From NCBI GenBank assembly GCA_036960375.1, contig JBALVY010000002.1, positions 124,001 to 188,000 of the forward strand: a DNA stretch of 64,000 nucleotides. Reading direction: 5' to 3'. How positions within the stretch are numbered: position 1 is the first letter of the stretch; each line of letters starts with the position of its first letter. Origin of the DNA: CAWVSB01 sp036960375 (GTDB taxonomy: Bacteria; Pseudomonadota; Gammaproteobacteria; Pseudomonadales; CAWVSB01). Shown here piece by piece: positions 26,534 to 34,881 of this stretch. Below the pieces are notes generated by a model. That model was not told where the DNA came from. It did no database searches and saw only the letters and a program-made list of their open reading frames with translations. The position numbers and the translations under genes are program-made.

Positions 26534-27529
26534 TTAATTATTACGTGCTTCAAGAGGAGATAGGCCGGTCCATTTGATATAGGCGCGACGAAAATTGGAG
26601 CTGTCGTTAAACCCCAACTGATAGGCGATGGTCGTTAGCGGTAATTGTGTATTACACAGGTAATGAGTGGCATGTTCGGCGCGTACTTTATCGAGTATCG
26701 TTTGGTAGGACTCATTCTCTTGCTCGAGCCTGCGCCGATAAGTTCGAGAACCGAGATTTAGCATTTGTGCCGCCTGCGGCATGCTGGGGTAATGCCCTTC
26801 AAGTTTGCGAAGTAGATTGAGTGTTCGCTCACCAATGGAACTGTCTTCTTCCAGGTCCGCCAATAGACGAGCACATTCCTGTTCGTAGAGTGCCAAAAGC
26901 GCCTGATTGGAGGACGGTAACGGCTCCTCCAATAAGTTGGTATCCAATGAGATACTGCCTTCCATGGCGTCAAACAGAAGGTCCGGGCCCAGCAGCTCGC
27001 GATAGTCCGCTGAATGCAGTGGTTCCGGATAGGGGAATGCCATTTGCAGCGTTAAGTTGGGTTTGTTTAATAATGTCCGAATAGTATTGAGTATCGCACC
27101 ATAGAGAAGCTCGTAAATGAAATGTTGATGCAGGCCTTCCGGGGGGCTTGATATTGTCATCAGGCTACGCTGCGGGCCAGTTTCAATGCTCAGCGTTAAA
27201 CCTGGCGCCAGTAAATGGTAAAACCGCTGAAACAACTCGATGACCTGCTGCAAGTTCTTACAGTTGAGAAAAGCTTGCCCGACAACTGCGTGCGCGCTGA
27301 GATTTAATCTTTGCCCCAGTTTTAAGCCAAGGCCCGAGTCTCCGGTAATGTCTAATGCGTTATGAACCAGACAGGTAAAATCTTCAAAGCTCACCCTTGC
27401 ACCAATGCCGCCAATGCCCGTTTGAGACAATGTGGTGCCTTGCAGAAGCATGTTCCGCTTGCCGCCCAGGCTTTCGACCAGGTCGATGAGCAAAATAACG
27501 TATTGTGCTGGTGTACTTTTTGTTGTCAT
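26534..27529 (-). CDS. AraC-family regulator with an N-terminal arabinose-binding-like domain (OruR/ArgR type)
   Basis: 331 residues from ATG 27529; the earlier TTG at 27547 has no advantage. The N-terminal 190 residues match the sensor found in OruR-like regulators (LSAHAVVGQAFLNCKNLQQV). The C-terminus has two helix-turn-helix units, including LTTIAYQLGFNDSSNFRRAYIKWTG. It is divergent from the diiron protein gene (112 bp between starts) and probably controls that gene and perhaps the carboxyltransferase. Confidence 0.82.
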   Translation of the reverse strand: MTTKSTPAQYVILLIDLVESLGGKRNMLLQGTTLSQTGIGGIGARVSFEDFTCLVHNALDITGDSGLGLKLGQRLNLSAHAVVGQAFLNCKNLQQVIELFQRFYHLLAPGLTLSIETGPQRSLMTISSPPEGLHQHFIYELLYGAILNTIRTLLNKPNLTLQMAFPYPEPLHSADYRELLGPDLLFDAMEGSISLDTNLLEEPLPSSNQALLALYEQECARLLADLEEDSSIGERTLNLLRKLEGHYPSMPQAAQMLNLGSRTYRRRLEQENESYQTILDKVRAEHATHYLCNTQLPLTTIAYQLGFNDSSNFRRAYIKWTGLSPLEARNN

Positions 27530-27640
27530 GAGCCTATTTGGCCACAAAAGACCACATATTGACAGGACATTACCTTGTTGCTGTTATGCAGGTCGACCAG
27601 AATGTATTCTCAGTCTGCAGCCGACTTAAGGATTATCTTA

Positions 27641-28774
27641 GTGAAAATCGAATTGATTGATACCCCTCGTAAGATCCAGCACTTCGCCGGAGCGGACTAC
27701 CCGAAAGCCAACCCGGATCTGGAAGACGTATTAACCAGTGAAGATGTAGATTGTGTGGCCGAGATATTTCAAACCCCTTTGACCGGTTCCTATAATTGGG
27801 ATTATACCGCTCAGGACGATCGGATAAAAAAGCTGTATGAGCTGGGCAAGCAACTCAATTGGGATCCCGAAATCGATATAGACTGGGATCGCCCCTGGTC
27901 GAATGACGATCAAATGCCTGAGTTAATGAACTTGGATACTTACCAGCCGTATCTGGATATGAGTGAGGAAACACGCTCCGAGTTTTGGTTGCACATGAAT
28001 GCCTGGAGTCTGTCTCAGTTTCTGCATGGTGAGCAAGGGGCACTGTTGGTCGCTTCGCAATTAGTTTCGTGTGCACCCACCTTTAATGCAAAGCTATACG
28101 CCGCATCGCAGACTTTCGATGAAGCTCGTCATGTGGAGGTTTTTAACAAATATCTGCAAAAACGTATTGGCCTGATGTACCCCATTAATACCAGCCTAAA
28201 AAGTATTCTGGACAAGATATTGACTGACCCGCGCTGGGATATGAAGTTTATCGGTATGCAGATTGTCATTGAGGGCTTGGCATTATCGGCATTTAATACA
28301 ACGCGTGAAATAACCCCTGACCCAGTGCTTAAGGATATTGTATATCTCGTCATAAGAGATGAGGCACGGCATGTCACCTTTGGTGTTAATTATCTGGAGG
28401 AGTATGTCAAAACACTAAGCCAGGAGGAGCGTGATGCTAGAGCGGAGTTTGCCTATGAGGCCTGTGTTATCAGCCGTGAACGATTAGTAGCAACTGACGT
28501 GTTTCGTCATTTTGGATGGGATGTAGAAGAAGCCCGCAAGCAAGTATTGGATGGCTATGTAATGTCGCAATTTAGAAACCTGTTGTTTCAGCGAGTCATT
28601 CCAAATCTTGGCCGTATCGGTTTATTGACCGACGCTATTCGGCCGAAGTTTGAGAGCTTGGGGATTCTTGATTATGAAAATCTGAAAACCGATGGCGACA
28701 TCGATTGGGCTGTTCTGGAAAGGCCATTGGACGTTACAGAGCAGGAGCCGCAAGAACTTTCGATGCATGTTTAG
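27641..28774 (+). CDS. Ferritin-like diiron protein, possible oxygenase
   Basis: 377 residues from GTG 27641, chosen for AAGGA 8 bp upstream; ATG 27602 would add 13 residues with no ribosome site. The two-half diiron set is complete: Glu131 (LHGEQG), Glu161 and His164 (FDEARHVEVF), Glu211 (VIEGLALSAF), Glu241 and His244 (RDEARHVTFG). This pattern fits ferritin-like oxygenases or oxidases such as AurF-like N-oxygenases or fatty-acid-related enzymes. The substrate is unknown. Divergence from an AraC regulator suggests induction by a small molecule. Confidence 0.75.
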   Translation: MKIELIDTPRKIQHFAGADYPKANPDLEDVLTSEDVDCVAEIFQTPLTGSYNWDYTAQDDRIKKLYELGKQLNWDPEIDIDWDRPWSNDDQMPELMNLDTYQPYLDMSEETRSEFWLHMNAWSLSQFLHGEQGALLVASQLVSCAPTFNAKLYAASQTFDEARHVEVFNKYLQKRIGLMYPINTSLKSILDKILTDPRWDMKFIGMQIVIEGLALSAFNTTREITPDPVLKDIVYLVIRDEARHVTFGVNYLEEYVKTLSQEERDARAEFAYEACVISRERLVATDVFRHFGWDVEEARKQVLDGYVMSQFRNLLFQRVIPNLGRIGLLTDAIRPKFESLGILDYENLKTDGDIDWAVLERPLDVTEQEPQELSMHV

Positions 28775-28804
28775 TCTTTGGGATTAATAGATTTAGTAGT
28801 CCAA

Positions 28805-29134
28805 TTATAGCCTCATGATTCGTTTGTGATGTTTGTCGGCAAGTGAAAGAAAAATCGGTGTTTTACCAACGTCTTCATATATGGGATCACCATCCTCATC
28901 AAACGCAATAATTTTAGTACCTTGCACATAAGGCATCTTAGCAACCAGCTCGTTCAATGAGGTATGTAAAAGATCGCGTAAAATCTGTTCTTTCGTCAAG
29001 CTGGGGTAAGTGTTACAGAGTGTTTTTAGCACGCTGCTGTGCTCAAAAGAAAGCTTGAAGTGGGAAGATTCCGTTGTGATGGCCACTTTTCCACTACGCT
29101 CCCATTTGTCGATAAGTTCATAAATGGAGTTCAT
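28805..29134 (-). CDS. Small protein of unknown function, paralogue of the next gene
   Basis: 109 residues from ATG 29134, second of two adjacent ATGs; it has AGG at a better distance than the first (29137). The middle shows YPSLTKEQILRDLLHTSLNE, which matches in pattern YPGTTTNELLSNLIGYALDE of the neighbour at 29162-29404. The C-terminal 40 residues, including FDEDGDPIYEDVGKTP, are extra. Function unknown. Confidence 0.55.
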   Translation of the reverse strand: MNSIYELIDKWERSGKVAITTESSHFKLSFEHSSVLKTLCNTYPSLTKEQILRDLLHTSLNELVAKMPYVQGTKIIAFDEDGDPIYEDVGKTPIFLSLADKHHKRIMRL

Positions 29135-29161
29135 CATTACCTCGCTAGGCTCATTGCATTA

Positions 29162-29404
29162 CTAGTTGGAGTCCTTGCCCTGATCTTGATAGGCATCCGA
29201 TACAGATTGGAGTTGTTTAACTTCGTCTAGAGCATAACCAATAAGGTTGCTTAATAGCTCGTTTGTCGTTGTGCCGGGGTACATCTCTGTCAATGCCTGT
29301 AATTTAGCGGCATCACTGATCGAGAGGTGAATACAATAATCCTCAAGAGCGGAGTCGCTTGATTTTCCGATTTCCCGTTCCTGTAATAGATCATGGATTT
29401 TCAT
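29162..29404 (-). CDS. Small protein of unknown function, paralogue of the previous gene
   Basis: 80 residues, upstream of and in the same direction as 28805-29134, with 27 bp between. A helical segment after YPG (TTTNELLSNLIGYALDEV) is shared in pattern with that gene. The shape is compatible with a ribbon-helix-helix-like or other small helical regulator, but this is a guess. Confidence 0.55.
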   Translation of the reverse strand: MKIHDLLQEREIGKSSDSALEDYCIHLSISDAAKLQALTEMYPGTTTNELLSNLIGYALDEVKQLQSVSDAYQDQGKDSN

Positions 29405-29779
29405 GATCGCACTCCATATTTTCGAAAAGCGCCGTATCTAGTTAGAGCATAGAAGGATTGCCCCTTCTTTCGTCACCTGCGTTACCCTAACCATCCGGCA
29501 GCTCGGTGATTTTAATTCACAACTCTCCATAATTATTGTAGACCACTTGGGCGCATTTACACGAATCGACGGTTTACCTGTCCCGATATGACATAGTGGC
29601 ATTTATCGGCTATTAGAAACTCAGGAGAGCGCCAACACTGTAAATTACATCTCCGTCACTGCGGCAACATTAGCAGTCAGGCTGATAGCAAAAAATCCGC
29701 CCTCGGCCATCTCTTACGCTACTGAGTATATCTCGTCATACGCAAAGTAAAAGCAATCAGGAGTTAGCAGTTAGGGATA
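29405..29779. other. Intergenic region without recognised features
   Basis: 375 bp between two minus-strand genes. I see no protein-coding stretch of note, no tRNA and no convincing riboswitch or terminator. It presumably holds the promoter of the 29404 gene. Confidence 0.5.
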
Positions 29780-31639
29780 CTAATGGCAAACCCAAATGCC
29801 GGTTGTTTTATCACAGCGGTCCGGCGGACCGCGGATATCCCATAATTCAGTAATCCCCATCTGTTCCATTATGGGGATATAGCGTGGGTGAGCTGAAAGA
29901 CCCTTGTTAACGTGAGATATTGCGAGCTGCAAGATGAGGTCGCTTTCGTTCCAAACTACATTGGGATCCTGGCTTTGCTCGAGTTCATCATAAAACTCAT
30001 CAAGGTGACCAAAAGCCAGATAGAATTCAGCGCGTTCTTGAATATCTCTGCCGGCCAGTTCTTTGTTGAGGGTTTGTAGCCCAGTCGCAGGGTCTGCAGC
30101 AGCGCGTAGCCATGTGTCTGCTTCATTGGGGTCCTGGTCTGTTGAAACCAGATAGGACTTGTAGGCGGATATCGCTGCCTCGACATCACCGGCGAACATA
30201 TAATTCACAAATTGTCGCATATACCCTAATTGATCTCCCAGATCGATGGCATTTTGCATCATGGCGATAGCTTCAGCTTCGCGCCCTACAGATCTCAGTG
30301 CCTCGGAGTATCTTGCGTTAGCCATGGTCGACAGTGGGTCTATTGCCACCCAATGCTCGGCAACAGACAAGGCTTCACTAAGATACCCGGTTTCCCCTAA
30401 ATCGAAGGATAGCGCATTGTTGAGCAGCGCATTGTCAGGGTGATCTGCATAGGCTTTTTCTAGCATTTCAATCTCGCGGATCCAGGTGAAGCCCTGAGGA
30501 TCTGCTGATACAGCCATGGCGGCGGCAATAGATAAGGATGGGTTAATTTCCAGGGCTTTAATCGCCGCATCGAAAGCCAGTTTTGCACCTTCCGCGGTGG
30601 GCAGCGCGGTGCCAGCCCGGGTCCAGTATTCAATCGCCAAAAATTCCCATGCCTCTGCAAAATTTGGGTCAAGCTCTACGGCGTCTTTCAGTAATGCAAT
30701 CGCTAATAGGGTGTCAAAAGACTCTTGTGAGCGAGATTTCGCGGCCAGGAATTTTTGGTATGCCTGCATGTTTTCAGTTGGACGCCCCCGAGTGACGGGA
30801 GCTGTCCCTAGGTGGACCTCTAATGCCGCCATTATTTTGGCTGCTATGTCATCTTGCATATCAAAAATATCGGTTAGTTCGCGGTCATAGGTTTCCGACC
30901 AAATGTGATAACCATCTTCTACATTGATAAGTTGGGCGGTAATGCGCAATCGGTTACCGGATTTACGAACTGAACCTTCTAGTACAGTGCCGACAGCTAG
31001 CGCCTTGCCTATCTCACGTAAATCTTCGTTACGCCCTTTAAAGGCAAATGAAGAAGTGCGGCCGGCAACTTTTAGTTCTTTAGCCTTAGCCAGCAGGTTG
31101 AGAATTTCTTCTGACAGGCCATCGGCAAAAAAGTCCTCGTCTGAAGACATGTTGACAAAAGGCAGTACCGCTATTGATTGTTGGACTGCTTGTCCAGCCG
31201 ATGTTTTTTCTATCTTAGGTGGGGTTTCAGCGTGTATTTCACTCACTGTTGGGTTTGTGGATTGCGGCGCAGAGGTCGATAGTTTGTCAAATGCCAGAAA
31301 CGCAACCGCAAGAACGAGCAAACCGACGACTACGTGCTCGATCTTACGTGCGGTGTTGTCGCTTACACTATCTTCGGGCGTTACATCAGCAGATTTCTTA
31401 AGGCCGTCAGGTGTCAGCTCAAAAGCCCAGGCAAACAGACAGGCGAACGGAAAGCCAATCAAACCAAGATAAAATACAATGCCATTCAGACTTTCAGGTA
31501 GGTGCAGCGCAGGTACGGCCATGTCGGTTATCTGAATGACCAGCCAAGCCAGTGCGAGGTAGGCGATTGCTACCCTAAAGACATTTCTTCTCTTTAATTC
31601 CGAGAGTATTCCAGGCACAGCCATTCCCTTTGGTGTCAT
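29780..31639 (-). CDS. Membrane-anchored TolB-like / TPR protein
   Basis: 619 residues. The N-terminus (ELKRRNVFRVAIAYLALAW) and two or three membrane helices up to residue 130 are followed by a TolB-like beta sheet domain (IAVLPFVNMSSDEDFFADGL, VEDGYHIWSETYDREL) and then TPR repeats to the end. This architecture is common in marine gammaproteobacteria, often beside adenylate-cyclase or regulator domains, but no catalytic domain is present here. Role unknown; perhaps a scaffold in the cytoplasm. The next gene upstream, 49 bp before it, is the serine hydrolase. Confidence 0.75.
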   Translation of the reverse strand: MTPKGMAVPGILSELKRRNVFRVAIAYLALAWLVIQITDMAVPALHLPESLNGIVFYLGLIGFPFACLFAWAFELTPDGLKKSADVTPEDSVSDNTARKIEHVVVGLLVLAVAFLAFDKLSTSAPQSTNPTVSEIHAETPPKIEKTSAGQAVQQSIAVLPFVNMSSDEDFFADGLSEEILNLLAKAKELKVAGRTSSFAFKGRNEDLREIGKALAVGTVLEGSVRKSGNRLRITAQLINVEDGYHIWSETYDRELTDIFDMQDDIAAKIMAALEVHLGTAPVTRGRPTENMQAYQKFLAAKSRSQESFDTLLAIALLKDAVELDPNFAEAWEFLAIEYWTRAGTALPTAEGAKLAFDAAIKALEINPSLSIAAAMAVSADPQGFTWIREIEMLEKAYADHPDNALLNNALSFDLGETGYLSEALSVAEHWVAIDPLSTMANARYSEALRSVGREAEAIAMMQNAIDLGDQLGYMRQFVNYMFAGDVEAAISAYKSYLVSTDQDPNEADTWLRAAADPATGLQTLNKELAGRDIQERAEFYLAFGHLDEFYDELEQSQDPNVVWNESDLILQLAISHVNKGLSAHPRYIPIMEQMGITELWDIRGPPDRCDKTTGIWVCH

Positions 31640-31688
31640 TTTGGGCTAATTATAGCAGCGAATGTGGAATAGGGGAGGTAGAGGCAGT

Positions 31689-32897
31689 TTAGTTGCCACT
31701 GATCATGTTTTCCTGGTCAATCGCCTTCTGTGTGGCCCTATAAAAGGCCAAGCGTTGTTTGCCTTGCTTACCACCTTGTCCATCGGTGGCCTGTGGCCAG
31801 TTGCTGTTTGAGGCAATAATCAATTTTCGCTTAGGGTCGATGAATATTCCCTGGCCGAATATTCCTCGCGCCGTATATGCTCCGTCGTTCAAAACCCACC
31901 ATTGATAGCCGTAACCATATTCCGGTGAAGGGGTTTTGGCGTGCATCGTGGTGGCTTTTTCTATCCAGCCCTCGGGCAATACTGTTGTATCGCCTGCCAT
32001 GCCGCCACCTAGAATAAATAGGCCGAAGCGTGCAAAGTCGCGAGTCGATGCCTGCACGCAGCAACCACCAATTTCGTGACCAGTGGAGCCGAGCAGCCAG
32101 CTCGCATCTTGCTCCATACCAAAAGGCTGCCAGATCTTTTCCGACAGATAATCCGACGGGTTCTTTTTGGTTGCGGAGCTAACGAGTACGCTGACTAAAT
32201 TAGTTTCTCCGGTTTTATAAACCCACTTTTCTCCAGCGGGCGCCTCGCGTTCTAACCGTCGCATATAGCTCACCGTAACATCGGTACCGGGTTCTGCCTT
32301 GTGTTTGTTAAATAATGCGACGTCTGATTTGGGGTCTCCGTAGTCCTCATTCCACTTTACACCCGAGGTCATAGTCAGTAGCTGTTCAATGGTTACATCC
32401 TCGTAGGCCGAGCCCTTAAGGTCGGGGATATAATCCGACACCATGTCATTAACACTGTTGATATATCCATCCTGAATTGCAGCGCCAACAAGTGTTGAGC
32501 TGATGGATTTTGCAACAGAGAAACTGGTCCAGCGGCCGCCGGCATTGAAGTCAAGCCCATACTTTTCGAGCCGAATTTTTCCGTCTTGTATAATTATTAG
32601 CGCAGCTGTGCGCTGATCACTCATATAGGCGTCGACATCCAGGCCGATATCAATAGCCTTGCCCGTTGGCAAATTAAGCGGGGAGTTGCCAGCGGAAATA
32701 GTTCTGGCCTTAGCAAGAAAAGAGATCTTGTCCATAGCGCGAAAGGCGGCATCTCGCTGAGAGGTCGACCAGAACAGCACATCCGTATCGGTGGGTAAGT
32801 TTACAAGTAGCCGGCGCATATCTTTGTCGATAGAGGCCCAAAATATGGCGCTACCAGTAAGCAATAAGATAGCTGTAATCCAGATTCCTTTCTTCAT
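31689..32897 (-). CDS. Serine beta-lactamase-like hydrolase
   Basis: 402 residues with an N-terminal membrane anchor or signal (WITAILLLTGSAIFW). Active-site elements of the beta-lactamase/esterase family are present: SVAK (SxxK) in the FSVAKSISSTL helix, a YKTGETN loop and a C-terminal GIFGQGIF in place of KTG. This is closer to 6-aminohexanoate-dimer hydrolase/EstB-like enzymes than to real beta-lactamases. It should act in the periplasm on esters or amides. Confidence 0.8.
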   Translation of the reverse strand: MKKGIWITAILLLTGSAIFWASIDKDMRRLLVNLPTDTDVLFWSTSQRDAAFRAMDKISFLAKARTISAGNSPLNLPTGKAIDIGLDVDAYMSDQRTAALIIIQDGKIRLEKYGLDFNAGGRWTSFSVAKSISSTLVGAAIQDGYINSVNDMVSDYIPDLKGSAYEDVTIEQLLTMTSGVKWNEDYGDPKSDVALFNKHKAEPGTDVTVSYMRRLEREAPAGEKWVYKTGETNLVSVLVSSATKKNPSDYLSEKIWQPFGMEQDASWLLGSTGHEIGGCCVQASTRDFARFGLFILGGGMAGDTTVLPEGWIEKATTMHAKTPSPEYGYGYQWWVLNDGAYTARGIFGQGIFIDPKRKLIIASNSNWPQATDGQGGKQGKQRLAFYRATQKAIDQENMISGN

Positions 32898-33015
32898 GAC
32901 TTTCCTTGTCGTTTGTTATCTGCTTTTGGTCTTTCTTCGACAGTGTAGTCTTGGACTTTCCCCGGTTCAATGTCCCACTTACACGCCTTGTTATGTTTTT
33001 AATGCCAAGCTACAA

Positions 33016-33043
33016 TGTGTATATATAGCTATTATTATACACA
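33016..33043 (+). promoter_or_regulatory. Inverted repeat upstream of vapBC (putative operator)
   Basis: TGTGTATA and TATACACA, perfect 8-bp arms with 12 bp between, end 11 bp before the vapB ATG. An AT-rich -10-like segment lies within. VapB antitoxins usually bind such repeats with VapC to repress their own operon. Confidence 0.6.
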
Positions 33044-33054
33044 TGGTGAGCGCA

Positions 33055-33249
33055 ATGAGAACAAATATTGTAATTGACGACGCATTAATGGCCGACGCAC
33101 TAAAGGCTACCGGATTAGAGACAAAGAAGGAAGCTGTAGAAGAGGGGCTTAAATTGCTTGTACGCCAGAACAAACAGCAGGCAATAAGAAAATTGAGGGG
33201 CAAACTCAAATGGGAAGGCGACCTGGATGAGATGAGAGGAGCCAAATGA
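33055..33249 (+). CDS. vapB: VapB-type antitoxin
   Basis: 64 residues from ATG 33055 with GGTGAG upstream. MRTNIVIDDALMADALKATG is the usual ribbon-helix-helix start of VapB proteins, and the rest (KKEAVEEGLKLLVRQ) fits the second helix and the toxin-binding tail. Its stop overlaps the vapC ATG (ATGA). It should neutralise VapC and autorepress. Confidence 0.85.
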   Translation: MRTNIVIDDALMADALKATGLETKKEAVEEGLKLLVRQNKQQAIRKLRGKLKWEGDLDEMRGAK

Positions 33250-33647
33250 TACTGGCTGATACCAGTGTTTGGATTGACTATTTTAATGGTAACGATAATA
33301 AGTATACCGATGCGCTGGACGCGTACCTGGAAAATGACACGGTTGCTATGGGTGACTTGATATTTTTAGAGATATTACAAGGTTTTAAAAGCGACAAGGA
33401 GTACAGACAAGCAAAAACCACGCTACAAGCCTTGGGACAATATGAAATGTTTAACAGCCAGATTGCCTTAAAGAGTGCCGACAACTACCGGAATCTCAGA
33501 AAGAAAGGTATTACCATTAGGCGTACTACAGACGTTATAATCGCGACGTTCTGCATTGAAAACAAGCTCCCTCTACTGTTCTCTGATCGAGATTTTGTGC
33601 CATTCGTTGAACATTTGAAAATGAAACCGGTGCTGAAGGAAACATAA
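33246..33647 (+). CDS. vapC: VapC-type PIN-domain ribonuclease toxin
   Basis: 133 residues. The PIN acidic residues are visible: Asp5 in MILADTSVWIDYF, a Glu in DLIFLEILQG, and Asp in RTTDVIIATFCIE and FSDRDF. It should cut tRNA or rRNA; the target is not predictable. Overlap with vapB gives translational coupling. No phage or IS sequence flanks it. Confidence 0.87.
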   Translation: MILADTSVWIDYFNGNDNKYTDALDAYLENDTVAMGDLIFLEILQGFKSDKEYRQAKTTLQALGQYEMFNSQIALKSADNYRNLRKKGITIRRTTDVIIATFCIENKLPLLFSDRDFVPFVEHLKMKPVLKET

Positions 33648-33784
33648 CAGTTTCTTCTTTTGTAAGCGGTTAATGAGGTAGTAGGTTCCGTTCTAGGGCG
33701 TTTATAGTCAGCGTAGATCATCCAGGCGTGCCTATAGGAATTAGCAACTAGTGTATCTAAGAATGAGGCCGTTGATTTAAAGGT

Positions 33785-33814
33785 AAAAAAAAGACCACCC
33801 GAAGGTGGTCTTTT
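33785..33814 (-). terminator. Intrinsic terminator of ssrA
   Basis: On the minus strand a 10-bp stem (AAAGACCACC with GGTGGTCTTT, loop TTCG) runs into a T-rich tail. It starts 4 bp after the tmRNA CCA end and fits it directionally. Confidence 0.9.
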
Positions 33815-33818
33815 GATT

Positions 33819-34175
33819 TGGTGGAGCCGGGGGGAGTTGAACCCCCGTCCGTCAGCACTCCGCCTGAGGGTCTACATGCTTAGTTTCCGTTAATTAATTT
33901 AGCTCTTTACAGCCCAACGGGCAGGACGTAAATCGCGATTTCGGTAAAGTGTTAACAGCGCTGCCCCGAACATGCTTTGCTGCGATCCTGTTCTATTTGA
34001 CAGTCAGTAACGCGGTACAGGCACCTTGCTAAAGACCGCTAGCAGGGTTTAGGCTGCTAGGGCGTAGTTGTCGTCGTTGGCAACTAATAGTTTGCAGCTT
34101 TGGATTAACGTGATTGGCTACCTTCACGACATGCACCTAAGGTTTTGTCACCGGCGTCGAATCCAAGTCGGCCCC
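33819..34175 (-). ncRNA. ssrA: Transfer-messenger RNA (tmRNA)
   Basis: 357 nt. The 5' end GGGGCCGA pairs with the 3' end CGGCTCC-ACCA as the tRNA-Ala-like acceptor stem, and GGTTCAA with its T-arm is near the 3' end. The tag reading frame at 34049-34081 codes ANDDNYALAA followed by TAA (the first Ala of the tag comes from the charged tmRNA). It rescues ribosomes stalled on broken mRNA and marks the product for proteolysis. Its protein partner smpB lies upstream on the same strand. Confidence 0.97.
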
Positions 34176-34273
34176 GAAACTTTTCCTCTGAGTATTACAA
34201 CACTAAAACGACCGTTGCTAACTCAGCTGGCTATTATAGCGTTAATTAGTAGATGGGGGTGGAAAATTTTATT

Positions 34274-34756
34274 TCAACTGCGTTGGTCAGTGCGCAGTAC
34301 GCGTTGTTTATCACGGTTCCAGTCACGCTCTTTTTCTGTTGCGCGTTTATCGTGTGTCTGCTTGCCTTTTGCCAGCGCTATTTCGGTTTTGACCAGGTGG
34401 CTTTTCCAGTATATGGCGGTACACACCGCGGTATAGCCTTTTTGATTTACAGCTGCAGCAATTCGGTCGAGTTCGCGCCGGCTGAGCAACAGCTTGCGGT
34501 ATCGGGTGGGGGTGACTATACGGTGGGATGACACAGTACTCAGCGGGCTTATTTGTACGCCCAATAGCCATGCTTCTCCGTTTTTGAAGAATACATGGCT
34601 GTCGGTGATCTGGCATTTTCCAGCGCGCAGGCTTTTGACTTCCCATCCCTCTAAAACCATACCGGCCTCGAAGCGGTCTTCGAGGATGTAGTCATGTTTG
34701 GCTTTTTTGTTTAGGGCGATGGTGCTGCTGGGCTGTTTCGCTTTCTTTTTACTCAT
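34274..34756 (-). CDS. smpB: SmpB, tmRNA-binding protein
   Basis: 160 residues from ATG 34756 (MSKKKAK). The OB-fold family sequence is clear: LEDRFEAGMVLEGWEVKSLR, then HVFFKNGEAWLLG, and a basic C-terminal tail. An earlier ATG in frame would add 13 residues not typical of the family. It brings tmRNA with alanine to the stalled ribosome A site. The ssrA gene is 98 bp downstream. Confidence 0.95.
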   Translation of the reverse strand: MSKKKAKQPSSTIALNKKAKHDYILEDRFEAGMVLEGWEVKSLRAGKCQITDSHVFFKNGEAWLLGVQISPLSTVSSHRIVTPTRYRKLLLSRRELDRIAAAVNQKGYTAVCTAIYWKSHLVKTEIALAKGKQTHDKRATEKERDWNRDKQRVLRTDQRS

Positions 34757-34881
34757 GGCGGTATTATAGGGCTTGTGAGACGGCAAAGGGAGCAATTCTG
34801 GCAGTCAGGGTTTAATATAAGCAAATAAATGCGTGATGGCCGTTTTGCGGCTGTCGCTAGCGACAAAATCATTGGGGTAAT

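Noticed and set aside
29405..29779. Riboswitch or small RNA upstream of the 29404 gene
   Set aside because: Some hairpins can be drawn but no known motif or terminator supports them.
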